Assembly: GCA_030652215.1 (NCBI GenBank)
Contig: JAUSBC010000029.1
Span: 23,967-87,966 of the forward strand
Length of the DNA: 64,000 nucleotides
Direction: 5' to 3'
Source: Sideroxyarcus sp.
GTDB lineage: Bacteria; Pseudomonadota; Gammaproteobacteria; Burkholderiales; Gallionellaceae
Below, piece after piece: positions 50,389-60,718 of this stretch (within the stretch, counting starts at the first letter, position 1; every line of letters begins with the position of its first letter). The notes below the pieces were generated by a model. It did not search any database. It was not told the DNA's origin and was given only the letters and a program-made list of their open reading frames with translations. A program made the translations under genes and the position numbers.

Positions 50389-53307
50389 TTACTGTTGCTT
50401 ATGGGCCAAGATTGCAAATTCTTCTGCGGGAAGCGGTCTGCTGAACAAAAATCCCTGTATCTCGTCGCACCCGTAGCTTTTCAGAATATCCATTTGCGCT
50501 TCGCTTTCGACGCCTTCAGCGATGACGGAAAGCTGCAGCAGGTGCCCGAGTTGGATAATGGCTTTCACGATGGCGGCATCGTCCGGGTCGACCGACATGT
50601 CGCGCACGAACGATTGGTCGACCTTGAGTTTATCTACCGCCAGCCGCTTCAGGTAGGACAGGCTGGAGTAGCCCGTTCCGAAATCGTCGATAGAGAGTTT
50701 GACGCCTATTTCCTTCAGGCTGCTTAGCGTGCGCATGACGGCTTCTTCGTCCTGCAGTAGAACGGACTCGGTGAGCTCAAGTTCCAGTTGGCGGGCGGGC
50801 AGACCGGAACTGGCGAGCGCGCTTTTCACCGTTTCAAGAATGTTGCCGCGCTTGAATTGCAGCGCAGAGAGATTCACGGCAACCGTGAGCGGGGAAGTGC
50901 GCTGTGACCAAACTTGCGCCTGACGGCAGGCTTCATTGAGTATCCATTCGCCCAGCGGGATGATGAGGCCGCTGCGTTCGGCCAGCGGAATGAATTTTCC
51001 CGGCGGGAGCAGGCCGCGCTCGGGATGTTGCCAGCGCACCAGCGCCTCCGCTCCGACGATGCGCCCGCTGTTCACGTCGATCTGCGGCTGGTAATGCAGC
51101 AGGAATTCCTGCTTCCGGATCGCGTTGCGCAACTCGCCCTGCAAATGCATGTGCTCCAGTTCGTCGATGTTCATTTGCTGCGAGAAGAAGCGATAGGTAT
51201 TGCGCCCGGCATCCTTTGCCTGATAGAGCGCTGTGTCGGCATGCTTGAGCAGCGAGCTGAAATCGTTGCCATCGTCTGGATAGATGCTGATCCCGATGCT
51301 GAAGGATGCAGTCAGTATATTGCCGCCGATTTCGAAAGAATCGGCAAAGCCCTCGATGATGTTTTGCGCAATGGCTTCCACGGTGCACAGGTCACCGATA
51401 TCGGTCAGCAGGATGACAAACTCGTCCCCGCCCTGCCGGCTGATGGTATCCGCTTCGCGTATGCATCTCTGCAAGCGTTCCACAACGCCGACCAGCAGGC
51501 GGTCGCCCTGCTCGTGACCCAATGTGTCGTTGACCTGCTTGAAGTTGTCGAGGTCGAGAAAAAGCACTGCGACTTTGGAATGGTCGCGCCGCGCGATTGC
51601 GATTGCCTGTTCGAAGCGATCCTGCAACAGGAGCCGGTTGGGCAGTCTGGTAAGCGTGTCGTGATTGGCCAGGAATTCCAGTTGACTCTGCGCCGCCTCG
51701 TGCTCAACGCGCGCACGCAGCGTCTGGATGCCGTATGCAAGATCATTGGCGAGTTCGGTAAGCAGTTTCACTTCTTCCGTGCTGAACGCGTCCGACTCTG
51801 CCGAGTAAAGGGCGAGCGCGCCCAGAACATGCTTATTGCTAACCAGCGGCAACGCCGCGCTGGACTGGTAGCCGCGTTTGAGCGCAGCCTCGCGCCATGG
51901 CGCCATTTTTGGGTTGGTCAGACAATTCTGATTGATGACCGCAGTTCCCGTTCTGATGGCGGTTCCAGTCGGGCCGCGGCCGAGCTCCGTATCCGCCCAG
52001 GAAATTTTGATGCTACCCAGATAGCCTTCCTCGTAGCCGAATTGTGCAACCGGTCGTACGGTCCTGGCCTCGTCGTATTCGGCAAAACCCACCCATGCCA
52101 TCAGGTAGTCGCCGGTTTCAACTGCCAGACGGCATATCTCGGCAAGTAGTTGCTGCTCGTCCTCGGCGCGCACCAGGGCCGAGTTGCACTCGCTCAGAAG
52201 TTTGAGAGAGCGGTTCAGACGCAGTATTTCGTTCTTGGACATCAGCGCGACAGCCATCTTGTCGATGGATTGCGCGAGAAAGCCGATTTCGCCGTCCCGG
52301 TAGTCGAGGCCGGTGCGGGCATTGTGGTCACCCTGCCCGAGCCTGCGCGCGACCTGGGCGATGGTGGAAATCGGGCGCAGCATCAAACGCTCGCTGCTTA
52401 CCCATACGATGAAGAACAGAACCACCAGCAGCGAGAAACTGACAGCGAGGGTATAAACGAGGTTGCGGTTTATCTTTCCCGTCACCGTTTCCCTGGATAC
52501 GCCGACCCACAAATGGATCGTCCCCTCCGTCGTCTCGGCAAACGGTGCGAAACCGTAGATACGGGCCACCCCGTCAAACCCCGTGGATTCAGCCGCGCCC
52601 TGGCCACCGCGGATTGTCATATCTCTGAAGAATTGCGTACCCGATGCATCGCGGCCAATCCAGCCTTCCGGATCAGGATATCTGGCGAGGACAATGCCAT
52701 TTTGATCTATCAGCCCGATGCGTGCCCCTTCTTTGCCTATCACATGCGACAGCTCTCGATTGATCCATTGCAGATCCAGAGCCACGACCAGTACGCTGCT
52801 GATGCGCCCTGCACTGTTACGCAATGCCTTGGCGACGGGCAGATTCCATCTGCCGTTGGAACGGCTGTATATTGCTTTCCCTGTTACGAAGCCGTCCCTG
52901 ATCAGCGCCTGCTGGAAGTAATCGCGATCCGCGTTGTTGATGAGGCGAACCGTTCGCGTGGCATTGCAGAGGTAGTCACCTTTTGCATTGGAGATGACGA
53001 TATTGGCCAGCCGCGGTTCCTGCTGCAGCATATGCGCAAGCAACTTCTGGCAATCGTCAGCAACAGGCCTGTCGCCCATTCCCTGATACTGCGTCAACAG
53101 GTTCGACACCTGTTGCGCGTATTCGATGAGGTTTTGCTGTTGCCTTGCAATGCGTACGGCGTTGTCGTGTACGTCCGCAGCCGCCCGGGCCAGAAGTTCG
53201 TTGCGCTGGGAAATGGCAAAGTACGCAAGCACGCCCAGCGTTGCCAGGGACGCAAATCCGATCAGCAGCAACAAGCGCACCCTGAGGCTTAAACGCCTGT
53301 TAAACAT
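50389..53307 (-). CDS. Membrane Cache-HAMP-GAF-GGDEF-EAL protein
   Basis: RQGGDEFVILL, GAEALVRWQHPERG, DDFGTGYSSLSYLKRL. Confidence 0.9.
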   Translation of the reverse strand: MFNRRLSLRVRLLLLIGFASLATLGVLAYFAISQRNELLARAAADVHDNAVRIARQQQNLIEYAQQVSNLLTQYQGMGDRPVADDCQKLLAHMLQQEPRLANIVISNAKGDYLCNATRTVRLINNADRDYFQQALIRDGFVTGKAIYSRSNGRWNLPVAKALRNSAGRISSVLVVALDLQWINRELSHVIGKEGARIGLIDQNGIVLARYPDPEGWIGRDASGTQFFRDMTIRGGQGAAESTGFDGVARIYGFAPFAETTEGTIHLWVGVSRETVTGKINRNLVYTLAVSFSLLVVLFFIVWVSSERLMLRPISTIAQVARRLGQGDHNARTGLDYRDGEIGFLAQSIDKMAVALMSKNEILRLNRSLKLLSECNSALVRAEDEQQLLAEICRLAVETGDYLMAWVGFAEYDEARTVRPVAQFGYEEGYLGSIKISWADTELGRGPTGTAIRTGTAVINQNCLTNPKMAPWREAALKRGYQSSAALPLVSNKHVLGALALYSAESDAFSTEEVKLLTELANDLAYGIQTLRARVEHEAAQSQLEFLANHDTLTRLPNRLLLQDRFEQAIAIARRDHSKVAVLFLDLDNFKQVNDTLGHEQGDRLLVGVVERLQRCIREADTISRQGGDEFVILLTDIGDLCTVEAIAQNIIEGFADSFEIGGNILTASFSIGISIYPDDGNDFSSLLKHADTALYQAKDAGRNTYRFFSQQMNIDELEHMHLQGELRNAIRKQEFLLHYQPQIDVNSGRIVGAEALVRWQHPERGLLPPGKFIPLAERSGLIIPLGEWILNEACRQAQVWSQRTSPLTVAVNLSALQFKRGNILETVKSALASSGLPARQLELELTESVLLQDEEAVMRTLSSLKEIGVKLSIDDFGTGYSSLSYLKRLAVDKLKVDQSFVRDMSVDPDDAAIVKAIIQLGHLLQLSVIAEGVESEAQMDILKSYGCDEIQGFLFSRPLPAEEFAILAHKQQ

Positions 53308-53360
53308 TTTGTGTTTGCATATCAGTGGCCCCATTACCCCGATGTCGACCTGCGAGCACA

Positions 53361-53408
53361 ATCTAGCAGCAAAGCAGCGTCAGCACCATATGCCAAAAGA
53401 TATAGACC
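53361..53408 (-). repeat. Dispersed repeat, copy A
   Basis: atctagcagcaaagcagcgtcagcaccatatgccaaaagatatagacc. Confidence 0.75.
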
Positions 53409-53446
53409 TTTTGTCGCGGGCGAGGCTTTGGAAGCGCCAAACGAAA

Positions 53447-53472
53447 GCGGGAAAAGCCCTCGCCTTTCCCGC
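53447..53472. terminator. Terminator hairpin after Yip1-like gene 2
   Basis: GCGGGAAAAGCCCTCGCCTTTCCCGC. Confidence 0.6.
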
Positions 53473-53510
53473 TCAACTGCCTGCAAAAGCTGCGTTTGTA
53501 CCGGTTTGCG

Positions 53511-54098
53511 TCAGAGTAGCAGCATCCCCGATGTGACCCAACTCCAGGTGACCAGCGTGATATACATCATTGCTGACCAGGCCACCAATCCAGCCGCCAG
53601 TATCGCGCCGGACAGCAGCGTGGCATGTCGTTTCACTTTGACTCTGAGAATTTGCGGCACGGCATAGAAAATCAGCCTTCCGGAAAGCAGCAGCGCGAAT
53701 GCGCCCACCGTTAAATTGAGGATGAAATTTGGAACAAACAGGAACAAGGGTGCAACCCACAGCGGAATAGGTACCAGCACCGCCAGTTTGTATGCATCGG
53801 CATAGTCGGGTCTGATCTCGATCACCTCGCCCAGATTTTGAATGACGTATGCAACCACAAAAGTCATCGCAAGTTCGGCCATGAACAGCACCGTACAGAT
53901 GATCTGCAATTGCGACTCGTTAAGGGCGGGTAAAGTGACTCCGCCGTACGCCAGGCCGGCGTAATAGATCATCACCGGCGGAATGACGGACAGCGGCAAC
54001 GTCAAATATAGAAACAGCTGCATCACCGGCAAATGGCCGTGGGTAAACAAATCCCAGCCTTCGTAGTGAGGCAGGTGCGGCGTATGTTGTTGTGCCAT
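53511..54098 (-). CDS. Yip1-like integral membrane protein (paralog 2)
   Basis: Five-TM pattern; clear similarity to the 55158-55748 protein. Confidence 0.75.
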   Translation of the reverse strand: MAQQHTPHLPHYEGWDLFTHGHLPVMQLFLYLTLPLSVIPPVMIYYAGLAYGGVTLPALNESQLQIICTVLFMAELAMTFVVAYVIQNLGEVIEIRPDYADAYKLAVLVPIPLWVAPLFLFVPNFILNLTVGAFALLLSGRLIFYAVPQILRVKVKRHATLLSGAILAAGLVAWSAMMYITLVTWSWVTSGMLLL

Positions 54099-54219
54099 GA
54101 CAGCCCCCTCTCTTATGCGGATCTGTTATAAGCGTAGACCGCAATTGTATGCACAAGTTGTTGCGCTGATGCCTTAGCTGCGCCATACAGGGTTCTACTA
54201 TACGGAGTCAACAGCGCGC

Positions 54220-54254
54220 AAAAAAAAATACGGGCACTCTTTCGAGTGCCCGTC
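54220..54254 (-). terminator. Rho-independent terminator
   Basis: ACGGGCACTC-GAAA-GAGTGCCCGT followed by a T run on the minus strand. Confidence 0.8.
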
Positions 54255-54293
54255 CCGGTCAGGCGCGGCACGTTCCGCGTACATGCGCTTCCG

Positions 54294-54986
54294 CTACAAG
54301 ACCGTCAGTGTGGCAACGTTGGAAATCGCTCCCTTGGTGGCCGTGATGGTACTGGTGCCCGCACTTACCCCAGTTGCAATGCCGCTGGCGCTGACGGTGA
54401 CTACCGCAGGATTGCTGGAAGTCCAGGTGACCGAGCCCGATATATTCCCGTCAGTCGCATCCGAGAAAGTGCCGGTGGCGGTGAGTACCGTGGTGCTGCC
54501 GCTCGCAAAGGACATGGTCAGCGGGGAAATCGAGAGCCCGGTCAAACTGGCCCCGGTAACTGTGATGCCGGCAGCATCTGAAGTTACACCGTATACGCCG
54601 CCGCCGTTGATGGAAGCCGTTATGCTGGTTGTGCCGATTGCGTTGCCTGTCACCACGCCCGCACTCGATACGCTTGCAGTGGCCGATGCTGCAGATATCC
54701 AACTGACCGTGCTGGTGATATCGGCAGTCGATCCGTTCGTGTAGCTGCCGATGGCCGCCAAATTGGATGTCTCCCCGCTGATGATCGTGGCGGACGCCGG
54801 CGTAACGGCGATGCTGGTCGGTGTGGAAGCAGTCGACGGGCTTGAATACCCGTCACCGCATCCGCCCATGGACCATGCTGATAATACAAGCAGACCGATA
54901 CCGAGCCAGTTTGTGTGATGGTTTAAGGTGAATTGCCTCATGATAACCTCCACTTTCAGTACTGAATCAGGTTGAATTGATCCCAT
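54294..54986 (-). CDS. Lipoprotein with two Big_2-like Ig domains
   Basis: SMGGCGDG lipobox; two SISVTPASATI/LSISPLTMSFASGSTTVLTATGTFSD repeats. Confidence 0.8.
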   Translation of the reverse strand: MGSIQPDSVLKVEVIMRQFTLNHHTNWLGIGLLVLSAWSMGGCGDGYSSPSTASTPTSIAVTPASATIISGETSNLAAIGSYTNGSTADITSTVSWISAASATASVSSAGVVTGNAIGTTSITASINGGGVYGVTSDAAGITVTGASLTGLSISPLTMSFASGSTTVLTATGTFSDATDGNISGSVTWTSSNPAVVTVSASGIATGVSAGTSTITATKGAISNVATLTVL

Positions 54987-55097
54987 TCGATATTGCGGCA
55001 GGTCAATATATTCTTCTCTCCTGCTTCGGGTAAATACGCTGGATTGCTGATGTTGCGATTGCCCGACAATTCGAATTGTTCCGTGTCGAAATACAAA

Positions 55098-55123
55098 GCG
55101 GGAAAGGCTTCCGCCTTTCCCGC
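55098..55123. terminator. Terminator hairpin after Yip1-like gene 1
   Basis: GCGGGAAAGGC-TTCC-GCCTTTCCCGC. Confidence 0.65.
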
Positions 55124-55157
55124 CCCCAGCCGCATTGCTCTGGTGTTTCCTGTCAGT

Positions 55158-55748
55158 TCAGACCAGAAGCAACAGGCTGGATGAAACGAAGCTCCATGTC
55201 ATCAGCGTCAGGATCATCATCGTGACCCACGCTACCATTCCAGCCGCGAGGATGGAACCGGACAGCATAAAGGCCTGATTGTCATCCTTGACCTTGAGAA
55301 TCGACGGCACGCTGTAGAAGATCAGTATGCCGGAGAGCGTCAACGCCGCCGCACCTGCAGTGATGTTAACGATAAAGCTGGGGATGAACAGGAACAGCGG
55401 AGCAAGCCATAACGGCGTGGGCACCACCACCGCCAGCTTGTAGCAATCCTCAAAAGCGGGCTTCATGTCGATCACATCGCTCAGACTCCGGATAAGATAG
55501 GCGACCACAAAAGTCATCACCAATTCGACGACGAAGAATACGCCGCCAATGGTCAGCAACTGCAAGTCGCTTAACATAGGCAACATGTTGCCGCCATAGG
55601 TAACGCCGGCGTAGTAAATCATCGCCGGGGGAATTACGGACAGCGGCACCGCGTAGAACAGGAGCATCTTCACAACGGAAATGTGAATGTGCGACAACGT
55701 GTCCCATGCTTCGGAATGGGGAGCATGAGGAATATGAAGTTGAGCCAT
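55158..55748 (-). CDS. Yip1-like integral membrane protein (paralog 1)
   Basis: PLSVIPPAMIYYAGVTYGG shared with 53511-54098. Confidence 0.75.
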   Translation of the reverse strand: MAQLHIPHAPHSEAWDTLSHIHISVVKMLLFYAVPLSVIPPAMIYYAGVTYGGNMLPMLSDLQLLTIGGVFFVVELVMTFVVAYLIRSLSDVIDMKPAFEDCYKLAVVVPTPLWLAPLFLFIPSFIVNITAGAAALTLSGILIFYSVPSILKVKDDNQAFMLSGSILAAGMVAWVTMMILTLMTWSFVSSSLLLLV

Positions 55749-55928
55749 GATAAACCTCCAATCTTCAAAAGATCCGGTAAACGCATAGACCGCAGGATTG
55801 GAAAAAAGTTACTTGTCGACTTGCGCATATACGGTCCCAATAGCAACTCGACTATGCACGAGGAAACACCGATCAAGTTCGTTCGCACTTTCTACAAGCT
55901 CCGGGGTGCCCGGGAATCTGCATTTCCA

Positions 55929-56258
55929 CTAATGATATTCCGGCACTTCCATTTCGATTTGAACCAGACCGTGTGACACCCGCACCAGAAATGTTTCCAA
56001 TTTTTCAGTGCCGGGGTTGTCCGCTCTGGCGCCCGTCTTGACCGAATAGCGCTCGCCATGACGCGGGCATATGATCTCGTCGCCGCGCAACACACCGCCG
56101 AACAGTGCGCCCCCGTCGGTCGGGCATGCATCCTTGATGGCATAGTATTCGCCGTCAATGTTGAATACGGCGACGGGGAGTCCGCGCACTTCCAATGCAC
56201 GGGCGCTACCCGGGGTCAGGTAATAGACATTGGCAACATCCAGCCATCTGCTCATCAT
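55929..56258 (-). CDS. Rieske-like ferredoxin-type protein with atypical first motif
   Basis: DACPTDGGALFGGVLRGDEIICPRHGERYSVKTG. Confidence 0.8.
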   Translation of the reverse strand: MMSRWLDVANVYYLTPGSARALEVRGLPVAVFNIDGEYYAIKDACPTDGGALFGGVLRGDEIICPRHGERYSVKTGARADNPGTEKLETFLVRVSHGLVQIEMEVPEYH

Positions 56259-56510
56259 GTATTCCTTTCTTCCAATAGCAGTAGTGCCTTTGTCCTCGCT
56301 TCGCACCGGAATAAGGAATCAATACTTGCTCAGCGATAGGGAATCAATAATCCAGAACGGAATATTGAGAAGACAACTACTGTCACGAGCTTTGACAAAC
56401 CGAACAATTCAAAGTTGCCCAAGGGGCGGCACATGGACATGTGCGCGAGGTGAAAGTCCGGGGGGCTGCGCTGACAAACAACGATACCTGCGAGCGATTC
56501 AATCAGCCCT

Positions 56511-56542
56511 GTAGCCCGGATGGAATGCAACGGAATCCGGGG
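56511..56542. repeat. GTAGCCCGGATGGAATGCAACGGAATCCGGGG REP-like element
   Basis: Same core as 49396-49416. Confidence 0.65.
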
Positions 56543-56595
56543 CATTTGAACCGCGCATATCCACCACCAACTCCTCTGTGCAACATTACTCGATT

Positions 56596-56982
56596 CTAAT
56601 GGCTGGAAAAAAGGTCACGCAGTTTGCATAGCGTGGTTGTGATATCGAAACGTGTCTCCGGCAAAGCTTCGCCGTTAAGTATCTTGTGCAACGCGACGAG
56701 CGGATCGACTTCCCCGGTGAGCAGAACTTGCGCGCCCCATTTTTCCATGTGGCGCACATAACCGTCGCCGGCACTGGCCGCAACAACGATCTCGACACCA
56801 TGCAGCGGATGCGGGCCGTCGTCCTTGAAATAATGCGGCAGTTGTTCTTTGCTGAGTTGGATGCGCTGCGGCTCGGGAATGGCTTTTCCCGGCTCGCAGT
56901 CGAAGACCAGCCAGTCCCGGGTTTGGCCGGCGTGGCCCGAGACTTTATCCCAGCGGTCGTTTGTGGCGATAGCGATTTTCAT
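56596..56982 (-). CDS. NifX/NifB-type dinitrogenase cofactor-binding family protein
   Basis: MKIAIATNDRWDKVSGHAGQTRDWLVFD. Confidence 0.8.
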   Translation of the reverse strand: MKIAIATNDRWDKVSGHAGQTRDWLVFDCEPGKAIPEPQRIQLSKEQLPHYFKDDGPHPLHGVEIVVAASAGDGYVRHMEKWGAQVLLTGEVDPLVALHKILNGEALPETRFDITTTLCKLRDLFSSH

Positions 56983-57049
56983 GATCGGGTATTGCCCGGT
57001 CCAGGCTCGTGCAGAATTTTACGAAGTCAGTTGCAGGGCACCGCTTCCG

Positions 57050-57955
57050 CTATTTCTGCGTCTTCACAATACTCATCGCTGCTGCCACCATCGTTCCCAT
57101 TTCCGCCAGGTTGCCCGGCAGGATGAGTGTGTTGCCTTCCTTGGCGACGTTGCCGAAGGCTTCTACATATTGTTCCGCAACCTTGAGGTTGACGGCTTCC
57201 ATGCCGCCCGGCATCTGGATGGCCTGCGCCACTTGCTGGATTGCCTGGGCGTTAGCCGCAGCAACAGCCTTGATGGCTTCCGCCTCACCTTGCGCGCGAT
57301 TGATGGCGGACTGCTTCTCGCCTTCCGAACGCTGGATGAAGGCTTCGCGTTCGCCGGTGGCGATGTTGATCTGTTCCTGCTTGCGGCCTTCGGATGCGGC
57401 GATGAGGGCGCGCTTCTCGCGCTCGGCGGTGATCTGCGCCTGCATGGCGTGCAGGATTTCTTTCGGCGGAGTCAGGTCCTTGATCTCGTAGCGCAGCACT
57501 TTCACGCCCCAACTAGTGGCGGCTTCATCCAGTGCGGCCACCACGGCATGGTTGATCGCATCGCGCTCCTCGAAGGTCTTGTCCAGTTCCATCTTGCCGA
57601 TGACGGAACGTAATGTGGTTTGCGCCAGTTGCGTGATCGCCATGATGTAGTTGCTGGTGCCATAAGAAGCGAGCTTGGGATCGGTCACCTGAAAATACAG
57701 GATGCCGTCCACCTGCAACTGGGTATTGTCCTTGGTGATACAAACCTGGCTGGGCACGTCCAGCGGGACTTCCTTGAGCAGATGCTTGTAGGCCACGCGA
57801 TCCACAAACGGAATCACGATGTTCAGACCGGGCAACAAGGCCGCGTGAAATCTTCCAAGACGCTCTACCACCCAGGAGTTTTGCTGGGGAACGACCTTGA
57901 GTGCCTTGATGACAAAAATGATGGCTGCAATCAGTATGAACAGTGCGATTTCCAT
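57050..57955 (-). CDS. SPFH/Band 7 (stomatin, QmcA-like) protein
   Basis: VVPQQNSWVVERLGRFHAALLPGLNIVIPFVDRV. Confidence 0.93.
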   Translation of the reverse strand: MEIALFILIAAIIFVIKALKVVPQQNSWVVERLGRFHAALLPGLNIVIPFVDRVAYKHLLKEVPLDVPSQVCITKDNTQLQVDGILYFQVTDPKLASYGTSNYIMAITQLAQTTLRSVIGKMELDKTFEERDAINHAVVAALDEAATSWGVKVLRYEIKDLTPPKEILHAMQAQITAEREKRALIAASEGRKQEQINIATGEREAFIQRSEGEKQSAINRAQGEAEAIKAVAAANAQAIQQVAQAIQMPGGMEAVNLKVAEQYVEAFGNVAKEGNTLILPGNLAEMGTMVAAAMSIVKTQK

Positions 57956-57964
57956 GGTTTCTCC

Positions 57965-58390
57965 TTATTGTTGCTGTAATTTGCGGTGCGTCAGCACCAG
58001 ACCGGAGCCGCGCACTTCCGCAATGTAAAGCGTTGCTTCATGCGGGGTATCTGCCGATTCCGGCTCGGCATCCCATTCGGCACCCCGGTAAAACACCCGT
58101 GCCGTACCGTTGTCGTTCCAGGTGATCACTTTTACCGGCAGGCCGATGTCGAGGCTGGCATTCGAGGTTTCGCCGGTTTGGGTGCTTTTCCAGCGCCGCA
58201 AAAAAATCGTGCCCGCGATGCCCGTCAAAGCGCTGAGGACCAATTGCCATGCCAATCCCGCCCCCAGCAGCGCCGCCGCGCCGCCCAATGCGACCGCAAT
58301 GGCAAGCACCAGCAGATAGAAAGTGCCGGTGACCATTTCCAGGCCAGCCAGTACCAATGCCAGCAAGAACCAGTAAATATAGTTTTCCAT
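57965..58390 (-). CDS. NfeD family protein
   Basis: Membrane helices and OB-like C-terminus; operon with SPFH gene. Confidence 0.88.
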   Translation of the reverse strand: MENYIYWFLLALVLAGLEMVTGTFYLLVLAIAVALGGAAALLGAGLAWQLVLSALTGIAGTIFLRRWKSTQTGETSNASLDIGLPVKVITWNDNGTARVFYRGAEWDAEPESADTPHEATLYIAEVRGSGLVLTHRKLQQQ

Positions 58391-58450
58391 GACTTCCTTT
58401 CCGCTCCTCCATGTTGTGCTTCGTCGCCCGCATCACGACGGACAGTCCGC

Positions 58451-58496
58451 AATCTATCAGCAAAACCCCTTCCAGGCCATATACATTGGTACAGGC
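58451..58496 (-). repeat. Dispersed repeat, copy D
   Basis: aatctatcagcaaaaccccttccaggccatatacattgg. Confidence 0.6.
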
Positions 58497-58511
58497 TTTT
58501 TGTTGTACCAA
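58486..58511. promoter_or_regulatory. 26-nt dyad in the nfeD/chemoreceptor divergent region
   Basis: TTGGTACA-N10-TGTACCAA. Confidence 0.4.
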
Positions 58512-58632
58512 CTTTGGACAAATTTGCTCTAATGTTTCCCGGTATGCTGCCGAAGGAGACCAGTAGCCCGAGTGTTTTATCCGAACCATCGCAGGCGCAA
58601 GTACGGCTTGGCATTTTCGCAGGGGACGCGGC

Positions 58633-60693
58633 ATGTACAAATTTTTGGACAATCTGAGCATACGCAACAAGATATGGCTGATGGTGGCACTTTTCATCAG
58701 TGCCATCGTGGGCGGCAGCGTCATCGACGTGATGACGATCCGCAGCACCTTGTGGGCCGAGAAAGAGCTGAAGACCCGCCACCTGGTCGAAACGGCATAC
58801 AGCGTGCTGGCGCGCAATTACGAACTCCAGAAGGCCGGTGTACTGACCGAAGCTGCGGCACGCGCCGAGGCCATCAATACCATCAAGGCGTTGCGCTACG
58901 AAGAAAAGGAATACTACTGGCTCAACGATCTGGGCAAGCCTGTCCCCACCATGATCATGCACCCGACGGTCCCGTCGCTCGACGGCAAGCTACTGGATGC
59001 GGAGCGCTTCAATTGCGCGACCAGCCAGAGTTTCGGCGATGCCGCCGCACCGGTAGACACGGGCGGCAAGAAGAATCTGTTCGTGGCTTTCGTCGAAGTC
59101 GTCGAAAAAAGCGGCAAGGGTTACGTCACCTACAACTGGCCCAAGCCCAAGGAGGGCGGCGGCGTGACCGAAGAGCTATTCCCGAAACTGTCCTATGTTA
59201 AGAAATTCGAACCCTGGGGTTGGCTGATCGGCTCCGGCATCTATGTGGACGACGTGGATGCCGCAGTGCGCGCCCAGACTTGGCATAACATCTGGATGAT
59301 GCTGGGCGCCTCCATCGTGCTGCTGTTAATCGCCGGGACTTTAAGCAAAAGCATCACCCGGCCGTTGGCCGAAGTCGCCGACGCGATGGGTGACATCGTG
59401 AACGGGGATGGCGATTTGACGAAACGATTGTCCGAGCGCGGCGGGGCCGAAATCGTGCGTCTCGCCACCGGCTTCAACCTGTTTGCGGCCAAGATACAGC
59501 AAGCCATGCTGCGCGTGGTCGAGGCTACGCACCTGATCAATGCGGATTCGGCGCGGCTTTCCTCGGTAGCACAACAAACCGGGGACAGCATCAATCAGCA
59601 GGATGCGGAAACCGCTGCGGTTGCCAAGGCTATCCAGGACATGCTTGCCGCGGTGCGGCGCGTGGCCGAAAGTTCCGGGAACGCGGTGACGGCTGCCCAG
59701 CAGGCCGACACCGAAGCCAATCTCGGCATGCAGGTGGTGAACGAGACCATTGCTTCGATTCATTCCGTGGCCGGTGAAGTCGGGCGCGCTGCAGTCGTGA
59801 TCTCCGAACTGGAAGACGACAGCCGTAACATCGGCACGATTCTGGAAACAATCAAGGGCATCGCCGACCAGACCAATCTGCTGGCGCTCAATGCCGCCAT
59901 TGAGGCCGCGCGCGCGGGCGAACAGGGGCGCGGGTTTGCCGTGGTCGCGGACGAGGTGCGCAAGCTGTCGCAAAGCACGCAGGAGGCAACAGCGCGCATC
60001 CAGGAATTGATCGAGCGTCTGCAAGCCAAAGCGCTTGCGGCAGTCAAGGTGATGGAAGAAGGACGCCAGCGCGTGGATGCCAGCGTCGGTCAGGCCGGGA
60101 ACGCGGGGGAATCCCTAGGCAAAATCACCAAGGCGGTGACCAGCATCCGCGACATGAATGGCGGGATCGCCAGCTCGGCCAAGGACCAGCTCAGTGTCGC
60201 CGAGGGAATCAGTTCCAGCATCGAGACCATCAACCAGATGGCGACGGTAACCGCTGCCGGCGTAAAGAGCACGGACGATGCCGTGGCCGACCTTGCCAAG
60301 CTCGTGGATCAACTGAAAGCATCGGTCGGACAATTCAAGGTAGGCAGCGGCAAGCTGGATCTGTCGGGCGCCAAATCGGCACACCTGAACTGGAAAACCC
60401 GGTTGCGCAGCTTCCTCGACGGCAAAGCCACGCTGACGGAAGCGGAAGCCGTTTCCCACCAGCAATGCGCCTTCGGCAAATGGTATTACAGCGAGGGATT
60501 GAAGAACTTCGGCCACATTCAGGAGCTGCGCGATGTCGAAGAGCCCCACGCCGAGCTGCACCGGACAATCAAGGAGATTGTGCAGGCTATGAAAAGCGGC
60601 GACAAAGCCGGAGCCGAAAAGCTGTATGCCAAAGTGGACGGGATTTCCAAACGCATCGTGGCGCTGCTCGACAGCGCCGAAAGCAAAGCCTGA
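58633..60693 (+). CDS. Methyl-accepting chemotaxis protein with sCache sensor and C-terminal CZB domain
   Basis: [40 protein letters not shown]-terminal [18 protein letters not shown]...EEPHAELH. Confidence 0.93.
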   Translation: MYKFLDNLSIRNKIWLMVALFISAIVGGSVIDVMTIRSTLWAEKELKTRHLVETAYSVLARNYELQKAGVLTEAAARAEAINTIKALRYEEKEYYWLNDLGKPVPTMIMHPTVPSLDGKLLDAERFNCATSQSFGDAAAPVDTGGKKNLFVAFVEVVEKSGKGYVTYNWPKPKEGGGVTEELFPKLSYVKKFEPWGWLIGSGIYVDDVDAAVRAQTWHNIWMMLGASIVLLLIAGTLSKSITRPLAEVADAMGDIVNGDGDLTKRLSERGGAEIVRLATGFNLFAAKIQQAMLRVVEATHLINADSARLSSVAQQTGDSINQQDAETAAVAKAIQDMLAAVRRVAESSGNAVTAAQQADTEANLGMQVVNETIASIHSVAGEVGRAAVVISELEDDSRNIGTILETIKGIADQTNLLALNAAIEAARAGEQGRGFAVVADEVRKLSQSTQEATARIQELIERLQAKALAAVKVMEEGRQRVDASVGQAGNAGESLGKITKAVTSIRDMNGGIASSAKDQLSVAEGISSSIETINQMATVTAAGVKSTDDAVADLAKLVDQLKASVGQFKVGSGKLDLSGAKSAHLNWKTRLRSFLDGKATLTEAEAVSHQQCAFGKWYYSEGLKNFGHIQELRDVEEPHAELHRTIKEIVQAMKSGDKAGAEKLYAKVDGISKRIVALLDSAESKA

Positions 60694-60718
60694 TTCTCAC
60701 AGAAGGACCAGCGGAAAA

